Assembly: GCA_964247055.1 (NCBI GenBank)
Contig: OZ176052.1
Span: forward strand, 11,718,001 to 11,782,000
DNA: 64,000 nucleotides
From: Paragordius varius
Taxonomy: Eukaryota > Nematomorpha
Reading direction: 5' to 3'
Positions 1-11,432 of the stretch are shown piece by piece. Under the pieces are notes generated by a model, which saw only the letters and a program-made list of their open reading frames with translations, searched no databases and had not been told where the DNA came from. The position numbers and the translations under genes are program-made. The stretch's first letter is position 1. Each line of letters starts with the position of its first letter.

Positions 1-492
1 AATAAGATTAAAATGTTGCCTTTGACGTCCATTGTTAAAAACACCACATCATTACCATCGCCAACAATACACTTCCCAGCAGAAAGTCAAAAACTTACTG
101 AATCAGTAGATTTAAATTCTACCAAACTCTCACCCTCATTCATCGAGGAAAATATATCTATTGGCAAGCAAAAACATCACACCTCAAAATCTAAGGTAAA
201 CAAAACCACACTTAAAAGTTCCCTAGAAACGGACGAACATAATGTCAATGTCAATGATGATGGTGATGATAAAAGACCCATAAATTATGAAATGTTAAAG
301 AATAAAGGACTTACGCCTAAACGGAAAAAAGAATACAAGAATCCACGGGTCAAACACCGTGTAAGATTTGCTAAAGCGCTTAAAAAACGACGTAGTCAAG
401 GCCCTTTACCGCCTAAAAGTATACCTAAACAGGGGATAACACGTGTATCTGGCATCAAAATTAATCTTAAAAAGAGCGTTAAAATAAAATAA
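1..492 (+). CDS. UTP3: UTP3/SAS10, C-terminal part (5' end outside window)
   Basis: This is the last coding exon of a Sas10/UTP3 protein, a nucleolar component of the small-subunit processome that works in 18S rRNA maturation. The frame is open from base 1, so the gene starts upstream of the window and the ATG at 13 need not be a start. The diagnostic Sas10 C-terminal domain occupies codons about 90-160: it reads RPINYEMLKNKGLTP, then KNPRVKHRVRFAKALKKR, followed by a GI-containing basic tail. The preceding stretch is low-complexity and acidic (DDGDD), as is usual in this family. The C-terminal tail lacks the usual RYGGE-type motif and reads instead GITRVSGIKINLKKS. The stop is at 490-492. 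It lies tail to tail with the PDCD2-like gene. Confidence 0.9.
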   Translation, partial: NKIKMLPLTSIVKNTTSLPSPTIHFPAESQKLTESVDLNSTKLSPSFIEENISIGKQKHHTSKSKVNKTTLKSSLETDEHNVNVNDDGDDKRPINYEMLKNKGLTPKRKKEYKNPRVKHRVRFAKALKKRRSQGPLPPKSIPKQGITRVSGIKINLKKSVKIK

Positions 493-656
493 ATTGGAAT
501 TATTTATTTTTTACATTGTATAATATATGAGCCAGACATTATTAAAAATTTATGTTGACAATTTCTTCAATAATATTAGGTTGTTCTTGTCCTCCTCCTC
601 GACACTGCCGATCGCAAGAATATATTAGTATATTTTGAAAGCTAAAAACTAATTTT

Positions 657-1992
657 TTAGAGGTGATAAATAATACTTTGTTGTAATGTATATTGCAATT
701 TTTCATATGCAAAATTCCCCACAGTCGTATCTAAAAATAAGAAATCTGATATGTTTGGCATGATTAGGAATTCTAGAAATGTTTGACCTCCACAATACAT
801 ACATATATTTGGTGGTAATTGCTGTTGAATAGACGTTTGATCATCATGAGTAAAATATCTAATTAACACATTATTATAAATTTAAAATTTCATTTAAAAT
901 TGAGGGTTAAGGAACTTTAGAAATACTATATAATAAAAACCAATCCTAATTTTTTAATATTTACATTCCAGAAAAGTTTTAGACTCTTCCAATCAAACGA
1001 AACGGCAAATAAGATGAAGCCTTTAAGAACTTTTGAAAATTCATTACAGTAGTAATTAAATTAGGGGTGTCCAACACAAATGCCTTTGCCGGCCGCAAAA
1101 ATACATATGGGCATTCTAAAATAATTTACTAGATTTTAAACAAACACTGTCAAATTTAAACACAATACAACATTTTGTTGTTCGTTGCCGATTAAATTGA
1201 TATATTTAGGTAATTGTTAGAGAATTATTAATTTTACTAAGATTTTGTAATCTTTGTAATTTTTAGATTTCCAAATTTTCGCAGGCCGCGTGTTGGACAC
1301 CTCTGGATTAAATCAATAAATGTTGACTATAGCAAAATATAAATAAAATTTGTTACTGAATCAAAACTGGTTTAGTATTGTAATCAGTTGCATCAACAAA
1401 TTCGATGTAGAAAGATTTGATACAAGGGCCAGGTTTTACCGAAAATATATTTTGATTGCTTGATGTTAATCTGTTCCAAGAACTATTAAAAGCTTCCTCG
1501 AAGCTTTGATGTAACTCGATGTTATCTAAATTGAGATCATTTTCATCTCTATTTTATAGAAAAAATTTAAATTTATACGAGATTGTTGATATATTTTCGT
1601 TCCAGGACAAATTATGAGGGTTGTTTATGGTATTATCAGAATCCCAAAAAGCAGAAATATTTGAGACATTATTATTAGATTTGAAATCATTTTGTGGGTG
1701 ATGATATTTAAACGCTTTGCATTGCAGTCTGTTACTTGGATGTGAATCATTAAGGCATATAAAAATATAATGTGTATAAAAACAGGAGGATTGATCTGTC
1801 GAATCACTCATCTTGTATATTTGACAAAGTAGGGTCATTTTACGACCACAAGTCTCACAATAAACATTAAATTTTTTTTCCAAATCCTATAAAAATAATT
1901 GTCAATTATACTGGTATTCCACCCAATTTGCTTGTCGTATAATGGGTCCAACACATTTTACCAATCTCATCCCCAATAATTCCAAACTTCAT
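657..1992 (-). CDS. PDCD2/TSR4-family ribosome-assembly protein
   Basis: Four exons on the minus strand (1992-1912, 1886-1579, 1548-1357, 858-657) join in frame to 260 codons plus stop. Introns are 25 bp, 30 bp and 498 bp. Family signs: the N-terminal YTTSKLGGIP motif directly before the zinc-binding CETCGRKMTLLCQIY segment, then YIFIC; a C-terminal half with SFYIEFVDA; and the CMYCGGQTFLEFLIMPN element that marks PDCD2 and PDCD2L. Known members (yeast Tsr4, fly Zfrp8/Trus) are cytoplasmic chaperones of ribosomal protein uS5/RPS2. At 260 residues it is shorter than human PDCD2 (344) and PDCD2L (358), mainly through a reduced middle, and the usual final DWGT..VYTC block is poorly kept (VGNFAYEKLQYTLQ). 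I cannot decide between PDCD2 and PDCD2L. The third intron holds a hAT-like MITE. Confidence 0.85.
1062..1305. mobile_element. hAT-like MITE in PDCD2-family intron 3
   Basis: A 244-bp element has inverted ends: TAGGGGTGTCCAACACA on the left and TGTTGGACACCTCTG on the right, each followed inward by a GC-rich GGCCGC patch in otherwise AT-rich DNA. Flanks at 1054-1061 (aattaaat) and 1306-1313 (gattaaat) match at 7 of 8 bases, the 8-bp target duplication expected of hAT. There is no coding capacity. Confidence 0.75.
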
Positions 1993-3173
1993 GATAAATT
2001 GTTAGTTTAAAAATTTGCTTTTGCCTTTGAAAATACTAATTGAATAATGGACTAGGTGTATGGCAAACAAAACTTCATATTTCTAATGCCTCTAATTAAT
2101 GGTAAAGGGATAAAAATTTATTAAAAATATTATATAAAAATTATGTTCAATATTATGGCCATAATAATTTGGTGAAGATTTTGTGAAGAAGTGTTTTAGA
2201 TATATATCTTGTGCCAAATAATTTACATTCTATAAAAAAATTTTGTAAAATCAATAAGATCGACCATCTGAAAAGAGATATATTAAAACTTTTCACAAAA
2301 CATATTAAATTAAAACCAGTTTAAACAAAACTAGAGGCAAAAACCGTCAAATCCATCACACATGCAATTATTTTGCCTTATATTAAATGAAAGGATTTGT
2401 TTGCTGAATTTTAACACATTTTGGCAGGGTTCCGAATCAAAATTATGCGGACTTCTTATTCCGTTACATACATTGAAAGAAAATTGAATATAATTTGTGT
2501 GTAAACGACAACCATAAATTTAATTTCCATTTAGCCTAATTTTATTCAAATATATGTAAAAATATATTTTAACCATTATAAATTAAATATGATCTTGCAA
2601 GTAAATATTAACATGGGTCGATTAATTTGATAATAGTAAATGAGCTGAAAGTAAACCTGCTAATAAATTTAGACAATCCGGACTTGCAAAAACATAAGTT
2701 TTGAAATAAATTCATAGTATCATCCGTTTAGATCTCAGTTTATATTTTAGACAAATATCGATATATACCATAAAAATGTTATAAGCAATTATAAACATGA
2801 TGAATAAAATAGCACTTTTCCCATTTAAAAAAAATATTATAGCATATTGCGATAAATTTTAACTGAAAAATATATATTATTTGTATAAATTTGGGCTATT
2901 TATACAGTGCCCACAAAAACACGTTTTTCTGTTTTTGGGTATAATTTAGATAATTCATTTTTTAGTAACTGCTCCATTTTAAAAATGGCAGCGTTTGGCA
3001 TATTTTGTGTAAATTTTTTGGTGAAAGATAAATTTTAAAACATATTAAGTACATAAATAAATTAAGACAATATTTTTATAAAATTCTAATTTAATTTGTT
3101 CCGAAAGTCTCAATTTTGGAACCCTCTCATAAAAGCCAAGTTTTTTTTAATGCGAAAGGGCTGTATAAAAGCT

Positions 3174-3765
3174 TTAACACTTGGGTACAACACATTCATT
3201 TTAGTCCTTCGATTCGAATTGGGGTAGATAAATACCCCAGGTATGTGTTAAATTAAATTCTTCAAAAAATATGGAAGGAATCAAAACCATGGCATAATCC
3301 CGCACCTATATAACATTAATAAACCGAAATATATAAAAAATTTTATTCAAAAATATTTGATATAAATTATTTTAAGCTAAAACTGAAAGGTAAAAATTTA
3401 GTCAACGTCACATGTGTGCAATGGTAAAATTGAAAAATAATACAGAATAAACCGCTTTTTCTATTTCAATCAATGTTAGATGTAATGTAAATAAAAAATT
3501 AGCTTAAATTTTACCCTTAAAATTAAATAAAGACGATATTTTGCAAAAATTTTGTAAAATAAAAATGGCGTCGAAATAGTTTGAGATGGAACTTTTTTTT
3601 TCAAAACAAAATTTCATTTAGATATTTTGGCATATTTATATAATTTTTATTAGGATAGAAGCATAAATTTAAATTGGGACCGTTTCCTTCAGTAGTTTTT
3701 TTTGAAATTTTAAATCTAATTTAGTCTGGGGTATTTAGATACCCCAATTTGAATCGAAGTGTTAA
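3174..3765. mobile_element. TTAA-flanked MITE, family A, copy 1
   Basis: The element is 592 bp including a TTAA at each end. The left end begins TTAACACTTGGGTACAAC and the right end is CGAAGTGTTAA. Subterminal sequences are inverted: CGATTCGAATTGGGG on the left and CCCCAATTTGAATCG on the right. Each end also carries its own small palindrome (GGGGTA, six bases, TACCCC). TTAA target and CACT-type ends fit a non-autonomous piggyBac-like element. No ORF of note. Confidence 0.75.
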
Positions 3766-4014
3766 AACTTTTTATGTTAACCTTTATCTTACAGGACCCA
3801 CAAATTCGAGGGGTATAAAATTATCCTAGAAATATTTATATTCTAGTAAAATCTATCAGGATAATCCTGTTTTTTAGTTTTAATAGTGATTGAAGAAAGT
3901 TTAATACGTCTTTTGTGGCATAGCTTTACATCAGAAAAGACAAAATTTACGAAGATTTTTAACATAATTTTATAGTGAAGGTTAATCGATATATAAAAAG
4001 AACAATATTATAAC

Positions 4015-5110
4015 AAAATTAATTTTTAGATGCGGGCTCTAAAAGTAAAAACTTTTTTCGCTCTTCTTTAATGGGCAGGTTTTTTTAAAATAATTTCGAA
4101 TGCTAAGATTTAGTGAGATTAATGTTAAAATATTCTAAATTTTGATGTCAATTAAAAATACTTTTAAACAAGCATATATTTGTGAAAATTTTATTTTTAG
4201 AAAAAGTATAAAGCGTATTATACTATTTTGAGAAATTAAACGTTTTAAAATACTTTAAGATTGTTATAAAAACCCGCTTTCTATATAATTTAATAATGCT
4301 GATATTTTCAATCGCTTCAGATTTTAATTTAGAAAGTTTTTAATTTGATTTATATATAACATACATATGAAGACAAACAAATTTTAATATTTTGATGCGA
4401 TAGAAATATTAAGACAACGAATTATGATGAAAAAATGTTTTTATAAAATCCTAAAATATAACGTTTCCATCATGCTTAACACTTGGATACAACACCTTCA
4501 TTTCAGCCCTTCGATTCAAATTGGGGTAGTTGGGTACCCCAGGCCTGTTAAAATTAAATATTAATGGAATCAAATCCCTGGCAAAATTTTACACTTATAT
4601 AACATTAATAATCCAAAATATATAAAAATTATAATTCAAAAATACTGGATAGTACTTATTTTAAGCTAAAACCGAAAGGTAAAAATTTAGTCAACCTGAC
4701 ATGTGTGCAATGGTAAAATTAAAAATAATATAAAATAAACCGCTTTTTCTGTTAGATGTAATTTAAATTAAAAATACGCTTTAATTTTACCCCTAAAATT
4801 AAATGAAGACGATATTTTGCAAGAATTTCGTAAAATAAAAATGGCGTCGAAGTAGTTTGACATGAAACTTTTTTTCAAAACAAAATTTTATTTAGATATT
4901 TTGGCATATTTATATAATGTTTATTAGGATGGAAGCACAAATTAAATTTGGGACCGTTTCTTTCAGTAGTTTTTTTAAAATCCTAACTTAAATTAAGTCT
5001 GCGGTATTAAGATACCCCAATTTAATCAAAGTGTTAATAGAACCTGTCCATTCTGGAAGAGCGACAAAATTTGCATAGCCCGCATCTAAAAATTTAATTT
5101 TTTTAACATT
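4015..5110. mobile_element. Inverted-repeat element enclosing a family A MITE
   Basis: The left arm at about 4016-4085 (TTTTTAGATGCGGGCTCTAA, then TCGCTCTTC and GGGCAGGTT) recurs in reverse complement at about 5041-5105 (AACCTGTCC, GAAGAGCGACAAAA, AGCCCGCATCTAAAAA). The family A MITE at 4476-5037 sits just inside the right arm, so it inserted later. A third, single arm occurs at about 5906-5950. No coding capacity; the superfamily is not recognised. Confidence 0.6.
4476..5037. mobile_element. TTAA-flanked MITE, family A, copy 2 (nested)
   Basis: A 562-bp copy of the element at 3174-3765, bounded by TTAA on both sides (TTAACACTTGGATACAAC on the left, CAAAGTGTTAA on the right). It keeps the same internal blocks, for example AAAATGGCGTCGAAGTAGTT. 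It lies inside the inverted-repeat element at 4015-5110. Confidence 0.75.
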
Positions 5111-5846
5111 CTTTTTATATGTAGTATTTGATATTTAGTATTAATTTTATAAGAAAGCTTTTATATTTTCCCTAAAATATTATAAAAAATGTGCATAAAT
5201 TTTGTGTTTGCTGATATAGAGTACTTACCATAAAAGTTTATATAAGTTTCTAAAATCATTCTTGATGCCTAAACCAAAAGTACCATGATAATCTGATACA
5301 TTTCCTATCAGAATATATATATTTGCCAAGTGTATTTTTTTACCCCCGATTTCGGACGTGATATAATTTAAAATCTAATGGAAAATGTTTAAATCGTTGA
5401 AGTGATAAAATTGCCTAGTGTCTAAATACATAATGAAAAAAAGTTGGGGTTAAAAAATCCTGATAATATATGAATATATTCTGATATTATAGACCAATTG
5501 CATGTTACTCCTAGTTTTTATCCTTTGCTTTAAAAACTACCATCGTGGTTATTGCACCTATAAATTTCCAAAATTCGTCCATATTATGCATAAATATTAT
5601 TTTAGTCAAAGCTAACTGCCCCAAAAAATGCCATAAATTCATATTACAAAGTGACAGAAAATATCTCGGTGAAATTATCGGATAGAAAAATGTATCAGAA
5701 TCCTGGTGATCATAGTTTTTAACCTAGGAGTCATTTAAAAAATATTACAATATTGAGACAATTGCTCTATATCGAAATAACGCGAAATTAGGTGCACATT
5801 TTATCTAATAATTATTTTTAGGAAAAGCCAAATGCTTAATATCTTT

Positions 5847-5882
<36 letters not shown>

Positions 5883-7340
5883 TTCAAAAGCAAAACAATT
5901 TTTTAAAAAATTAATTTTTGGATGTGGGCTCTAAAAGTCTCGAATTTGTTCTCTTAAAAACTCAGAACGAAGATGCAATAAAAAAAATTAATATAATCCA
6001 GATTATGACATCTAAAAAAATAATTGGAATGCATACTTTATTTAAAAAAATGATTGTTAGCATGCACCGTATTTTATGGTTTTTTGGAGCATGGTGAAAA
6101 CGGTAATAAATTATAAAAAAACTACTACACAATTCAACGATGCTAAACATATCTATCACATCAGATTTTCCGCGAATATTAACAAAAAACATATTTAAAA
6201 GTAAAGCTGATATGCTTAACTTAATTATAATATCTATTAATTAATATAATTAGCTCTGATCACCAGTATCCTAGATCTAAGATTTAGACAGGTATTGAAT
6301 TTATTTTTAAAAGGAGTCGAGAAAAACATTTCATTTCGAATGGCATTAATGCTAATGTCATATTGTTTAGAAATTCAAAATAACTTTTGTGTAACTAATG
6401 TGTTACATGTCATCTTTCTGAACTAAACCTGGGGCAAAAAATATTCTATATTCAGGTTAAATGGGGTTCAACTTAAGAAAATTATATGAAATTATTGTAG
6501 GACTTTCGCACGTTTCCAACTCTGGTAAGAACATATCCTGGGGCTGATATAACATTATTATATAGATGCTCATTAAATTAAACCAATCAATCAAAATTCA
6601 ATATTGATTCGTTAAATATTATAAATTAAATCAATTTTTAATATTTAACTAAGGGAAAATACAAGTTTTATAGAAAAATACTAGTTATCCGTTTAAAATG
6701 CTATTATCTGATATGCCTGAATATACAAAAAAATTTCGGTCTTAAAAATCCAATTTTCTCTGAGATAGTTTAATGATTATAGGCTGATTAAAAATCTAAT
6801 TAAATTGTGATCAAAATTTGAGATTAAATAAATTGTTAAATTGTGATATTTAACATATATTATCCAAAACAAAATTCTTTTTAAATTTAGTTTCCAAATA
6901 AAATCCGGGGGAATAATGTTTCCTATATTTAATAATATAACATTTGCCTAAGTAGCAAAAAACATGGGTGAGTATGATATTCAATAATGGAAAATATATA
7001 TTATAGTAATTAACATACAGGTATTGGTATTCAGTGGGTGGTTATTAACGTAGAGTTATTATAAAATTATTAGTTAAAATTCGTGATTTATAATTTTGGA
7101 TCCGTTAAGGATTAATATTTAAATAAATACAATCCTTAAAACTCATTTTATCAAAAACCGAAAAATGGGATGTCTGTCATAAAATTTTAAAACATAAATC
7201 ATAGGATTAGAGATATTTATAATCAAATTTAAAATAATGATATATTTTTAATATCATACTCCCGTAATAAAATACGTCTAGTTATATAGTGCCTATAAAT
7301 ATATTTTAAATTATCGTCTGCTTGGTTTTCTACATATTTT

Positions 7341-7772
7341 ATGGCGAAAAATATTGAAGAAGCTTTGGATCAATTATATGACAACATTCTAACAAACGAA
7401 AAAAACTTGGAAAAAAGAAAGATTGCTTTGCAAAAAAGTTAAAAAGAAAGCTGAAAAATAGTTGATAATGAAGAAAAAATGCGATTAAATAAATTAAAGG
7501 ATCTTGAGCAGGATATATTAAAATGTAAGAATGTCTTAAAACAAGAAGTATTTTGCCTTTATTATGCTTGTAAAGATAAATAATTTATCCAAACTTAAGC
7601 TACAATGTAAACTGGTGGATGACAGATATGTAATAAATGAAAAAATGGCTGAGTCTATGAATCAAAGAAACAAAGATCTCGAAAATGACATAGTTTATCC
7701 CATAAAATATAATTTAAGATTAAACTTGAAACATATTGTGATGAGAAAATGAAAATTATTGAGGCACTATGA
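7341..7772 (+). CDS. Small coiled-coil protein, family unknown
   Basis: I do not recognise this gene. Four exons (7341-7437, 7462-7547, 7576-7692, 7719-7772) are separated by three tiny introns of 24, 28 and 26 bp with GT...AG ends, and they join in frame to 117 residues. Without splicing the region is broken by stops, and each stop lies in a predicted intron. The protein is almost entirely heptad-like and charged, from MAKNIEEALDQLYDNIL through KLKDLEQDILKCKNVLKQE to a final KMKIIEAL, so a single long alpha-helical coiled coil is expected. There is no signal peptide or membrane segment. Small kinetochore, centrosome or adaptor-complex subunits have this build, but nothing identifies one. It ends 55 bp before the convergent PPxY membrane gene. 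Confidence 0.6.
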
Positions 7773-7827
7773 AACATTTATTGAATCAATAACAATAGAA
7801 ATAACATTTTTATAAATAATAAAAATA

Positions 7828-10820
7828 TTAATTATAGGGTGGAGGTGGCGATATTAATCTGTCTAATTCATCATCAAATTTTGATTTATCTTTAATTTCA
7901 TATGCAAAAATTGTTGAAACTGTGGTATTAATTGGAGGATTATGTGAGTTACGCGTTTTTTGATTTGGCGATGAAATATTTTTGGTATTTAAAGGTTTTT
8001 TATCTATGGGTGTTGTTGGGGAATTTAAATAACTGGAATATAAAGAGATGATCGATTTTTCCCTTTCATACATACTCTTTAAATAGTTGATGACATCTTC
8101 GTCTAATTTTTCCTATCCAAAAAAATCCAAATAAAATATATAAACAGTCCAATTTATCAAATGTTTACAAAAATTTGAATAAAAATTGAACCTCAACTTC
8201 GATGGTTATACCCGACAACCCGCAACAAAGCAATAAAAAACCAAACGCCGTGGCCACGCAACACAATATGAGGGAAACGATAAATTTATAATTGGAACTT
8301 GTACAAGTCCTTCGTATTATAGGCTCGTAATTTATAGAGGCTTCCATTTCATTGCCTTGTTCGGAATGTTCAATCAACATTTTCTGCAAATCGCTGCGAA
8401 TAAATTGTTTATCTTCTCGCAGTTGATAAAGGTAGAAATCAAGGTATGCCAACTAAACGTAAAAATAAACATAAATCAAAAATTTAAAAATTCAATATCT
8501 GATATATGTTGTGATTATTTAGATTTTTGTGGACCAATTAATAAAGATTTTATTGTAGGGCAGTGGTACTCACCAAAAAAATTTGACGGGCCAAATAAAA
8601 TATATTATTTTTTCGAGGGCCATGAACCTTATAATGGCAAATTTCCAATTTGACACATATGTACATATTTATACTCTAAATCAGCACAATGAATTTTTTG
8701 CGGATCGCATATAAACCCAGCTAAAAACTCGTTTTGCACCATTTAAAAAATTAAAATATTTCGTTAACATTTTTTGATATTAACCAATAATTTTTGATAA
8801 GTTTCGCCTCATGACAGAATCTTAATACGTCGTCCATATGATTATCGGTTAAGCGATTTCTGTATGGATTCTTGGCATACTTCATTTTTAAATATGCCGC
8901 CTCACACGTGTAAGTTGAAGAAAAAACAGTATTAGGCACATCTTGACAAAACTCTACATATCTTTCTTCCCCACGATTCTCCTAATATAGCCTCCTGAAA
9001 TCATTTTTAAGATCTACGAATTCTTCAATGATATGCACCTGTCAAAACCGAAATGCTCAAGTTGCTTAATATTGGATATATCCATATGTCATGGATTTTC
9101 AACGAGTTTTAAGCAATTTTTAATATTTATTAATTCTAAATTTCATCTCATTAGATAAAAATGTTAAATGATAACCTCCGCGGTAATGTCGCAAAGGTAA
9201 GCTAATAAAACCCACTGTTTGTCATTATTTTCCTCGTCAAACCTTCTGTTATCATTTATAGACAATAGAATTTTATGCCTTAAAACAAAAAATCTATTTA
9301 ATACTTTGGTAAGGCTAAGCCATAGCACAGCGGTGTACAAATATGGTCAAATTCACTGTGAATATCTTTCAGAAAATTTTTGAATATACAGCCGTTGAAT
9401 TCTTTGCCACGGATGTGGTTAACTATATCCACAAACGTTTTTATTACTGAATTGAGTGATTCATCTTTTATACGCGAAACCAAATTGCTGATGAATAAAG
9501 CAGTAAAAGGATGAAATATTTTGCAAATTATATTTGTTTTTCAAAAGGGGAATAAATCCTTTGTTTATTCCAATGATAGAGGGACAGCCATATTCGCACA
9601 AAACCAATTTTTTCATAGATATGCCATTATTATCGAAAAAGATGCTAATTATTCCTAGGAAATTACTTCTTTTCGTTGTATTATATATTGGTAAAAATAA
9701 ATACTCGTTGATTATGTTGTCGTTGCAAAATCTCATGAAGAGCGCACATTGAGATGTCTTTCCATATTGTATATTTTATAATTATGTGGTCCTTAAAGGC
9801 AGGAAACAACATTTTTTTAAAAAAACGACAAAAAAATTATCTTCATATTCTTTTTAAAGGAGCGATTTTCAGCGGATAATTTACGTTTTATAGCATTAGA
9901 TGTCATCCTTTTAATTTATGTTTAAATATTGTGTAAATTTTTTCAAAAAAATAGGAATATAATTTGAATATGCTATAAAATACAGGACGAAATTTAATGA
10001 TGTTGATTTGATAAATATTTTGTGGAAATGAGTATCAGAAAATGATGTAAGATAGCAATGAAAAGAATATGCAATTACAAAAAGGAATAAAATACAGAAA
10101 CAGAAACAACGTGTGCCAAATTGAAATCATTTTAATGTAAGAAAATTTCTACTTTTCAATTTGGGTAAAAAATAAAAATTACCAAAATTAACTTTAAAGA
10201 AAATAAATTAATATTAAAATACGCGAAAATTCGCTTATGTGTATTTTAAAAATTATCAAAAAATAATTTATGTATCAATTTGGTCATAGGGCAATTTTAA
10301 AGCACTCTTAGGGCCGCATGCGGCCCGGGGGCCGCGGTTTGAGTATCACTGTTGTAGGGGGCCGTTAAAACTATAGGTAATTTTCCAATTTTTTCAGAAA
10401 ATCACAGAATATAGTTAATTAAATTTAACATAAATTAATAGCAAATACAATGATAAAAAAATATATTTTTAGAAAAGAAATATTTTGACTCATTAATAGA
10501 AGGATTGGCTAAAATTATAATAAATAATATCAAAGGCAAACATTAAAAAATTATAGCTATTAAAAATAAATTGTTAAATCTAATAAAATTATAGATACCT
10601 TCACTCCCAAAGATGCTAAACATACAATGACAATAACCAGACCAATGAGAAATAATACGCGACCCCAAGTTGACCATTGAGATGCCGCTAATTTTTTCCA
10701 AACACGTCGGCGTTTATCCAACTCTTCAAGGGTTTGACGGCGAATATAATTGATAGAAGATCTAACCCATTCTTTATTGGATTCAAGATCATCATTTTTT
10801 GGGAAATTCATATTTTTCAA
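7828..10820 (-). CDS. Two-pass membrane protein with C-terminal PPPPYN tail
   Basis: Family not recognised. Three exons (10820-10599, 8452-8198, 8112-7828) join in frame to 253 residues; the introns are 2146 and 85 bp. The first exon encodes a charged 48-residue N-terminus and a membrane helix (WGRVLFLIGLVIVIVCLASL). The second encodes a 55-residue loop and a second helix rich in Cys and Leu (FIVSLILCCVATAFGFLLLC). The third encodes a soluble tail of about 95 residues that ends DRLISPPPPYN, giving a PPxY motif of the kind bound by WW domains of NEDD4-type ubiquitin ligases. If the loop is lumenal, both ends are cytosolic (inference). The large first intron is mostly a hAT transposon (8561-10351); without it the intron would be about 347 bp. 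Confidence 0.6.
8561..10351 (-). mobile_element. hAT transposon, internally deleted copy, perfect 8-bp TSD
   Basis: Terminal repeats CAGTGGTACTCA (left) and TGAGTATCACTG (right) are followed inward by GC-rich GGGCC/GGCCCGGGG patches. The 8-bp duplication ttgtaggg flanks both sides exactly (8553-8560 and 10352-10359). The minus strand encodes pieces of a ZBED5/GTF2IRD2-like hAT transposase: an N-terminus from about 9906 (MTSNAIKRKLSAENRSFK), a catalytic-core piece at 9736-9461 (CEYGCPSIIGINKGF, then CFIHQQ), a piece at 9483-9298 and the C-terminal dimerisation region at 8939-8751 (FSSTYTCEAAYLKMK, NRLTDNHMDDVLR). Only about 1.8 kb remains, the pieces are in different frames and the section after the N-terminus is missing, so the copy cannot move itself. 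It lies in an intron of the PPPPYN membrane protein. Confidence 0.85.
8751..9906 (-). pseudogene. Broken hAT transposase (ZBED5/GTF2IRD2-like)
   Basis: This is the coding remnant within the hAT element. In minus-strand order it shows the N-terminal leader, the central D-containing block with CFIHQQ, the LNSVIKTFVDIVNHIR helix and the conserved C-terminal FSSTY/RNRLTD motif. These motifs are typical of the hAT group domesticated in vertebrates as ZBED5 and GTF2IRD2. Frames shift between blocks and several hundred bases are missing near 9740-9820. Confidence 0.75.
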
Positions 10821-11432
10821 AAATGATTGCGCTTATAACGGATATGATTAGGGATTAGGAATGAAAACTCCTTAATTTTAATGATACTTAAAATTTTCTA
10901 GTAGGCCATTGTTTTAAAGAAATGAGATTATAATCACCGTAATCCATCATGAAGCTTATTCAAATTTTTGTTGTTCGTATAAATAGATAAATTTAAACAA
11001 TAAGCATTGTGCATTGCGCAATTATTTACAACGCAATACATTACGCATACTTGTATACAGTTAAAAATACAAAAATCAATAAATTTTTAGGCACAATAAT
11101 TATAGTGTGAAAAAACTATCGAGATATTTGTTTTTTTTTTGTAGAAAATATAGATACACTTTTTATGGTATCTATTTTAAAAATAAGAATAATAAGAAAA
11201 CAAAAATAAAATCATTCATATACAAGGTTGAATCGCATGCTGATTTACTTTTACCTGGTAAATCTACCCTCATTAATAATTAAAAAGTCTCATATTTTAT
11301 AATTTAGAAATTATATTTAATAAATTACATCTAAAAACTATCTATTCTAAGATTAATGAATCTAGGTAGAATTGACATAAAATTTAATGTATGTTCATCC
11401 CTAAAATCATATGACCAAATATTTAAATTAAC
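10821..11432. other. Short divergent intergenic region
   Basis: About 610 bp separate the divergent starts of the PPPPYN membrane gene and DHX35, and presumably hold both promoters. It is AT-rich. I see no clear promoter motif, repeat or RNA gene. Confidence 0.5.

Larger units (their letters stand above)
1993..7340. other. Intergenic region with MITEs, no gene seen
   Basis: This stretch is over 5 kb and separates the divergently transcribed PDCD2-family and coiled-coil genes. I see no exon with recognisable protein similarity. It contains two copies of TTAA family A (3174-3765 and 4476-5037), an inverted-repeat element (about 4015-5110) that encloses the second copy, a related half-copy near 5906-5950, and a (TA)n run at about 5851-5878. 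The remainder is AT-rich single-copy-looking DNA. Confidence 0.6.

Noticed and set aside
8357-8653. 98-codon plus-strand ORF
   Set aside because: It runs antisense to exon 2 of the PPPPYN gene and into the hAT left end, crossing the transposon boundary.
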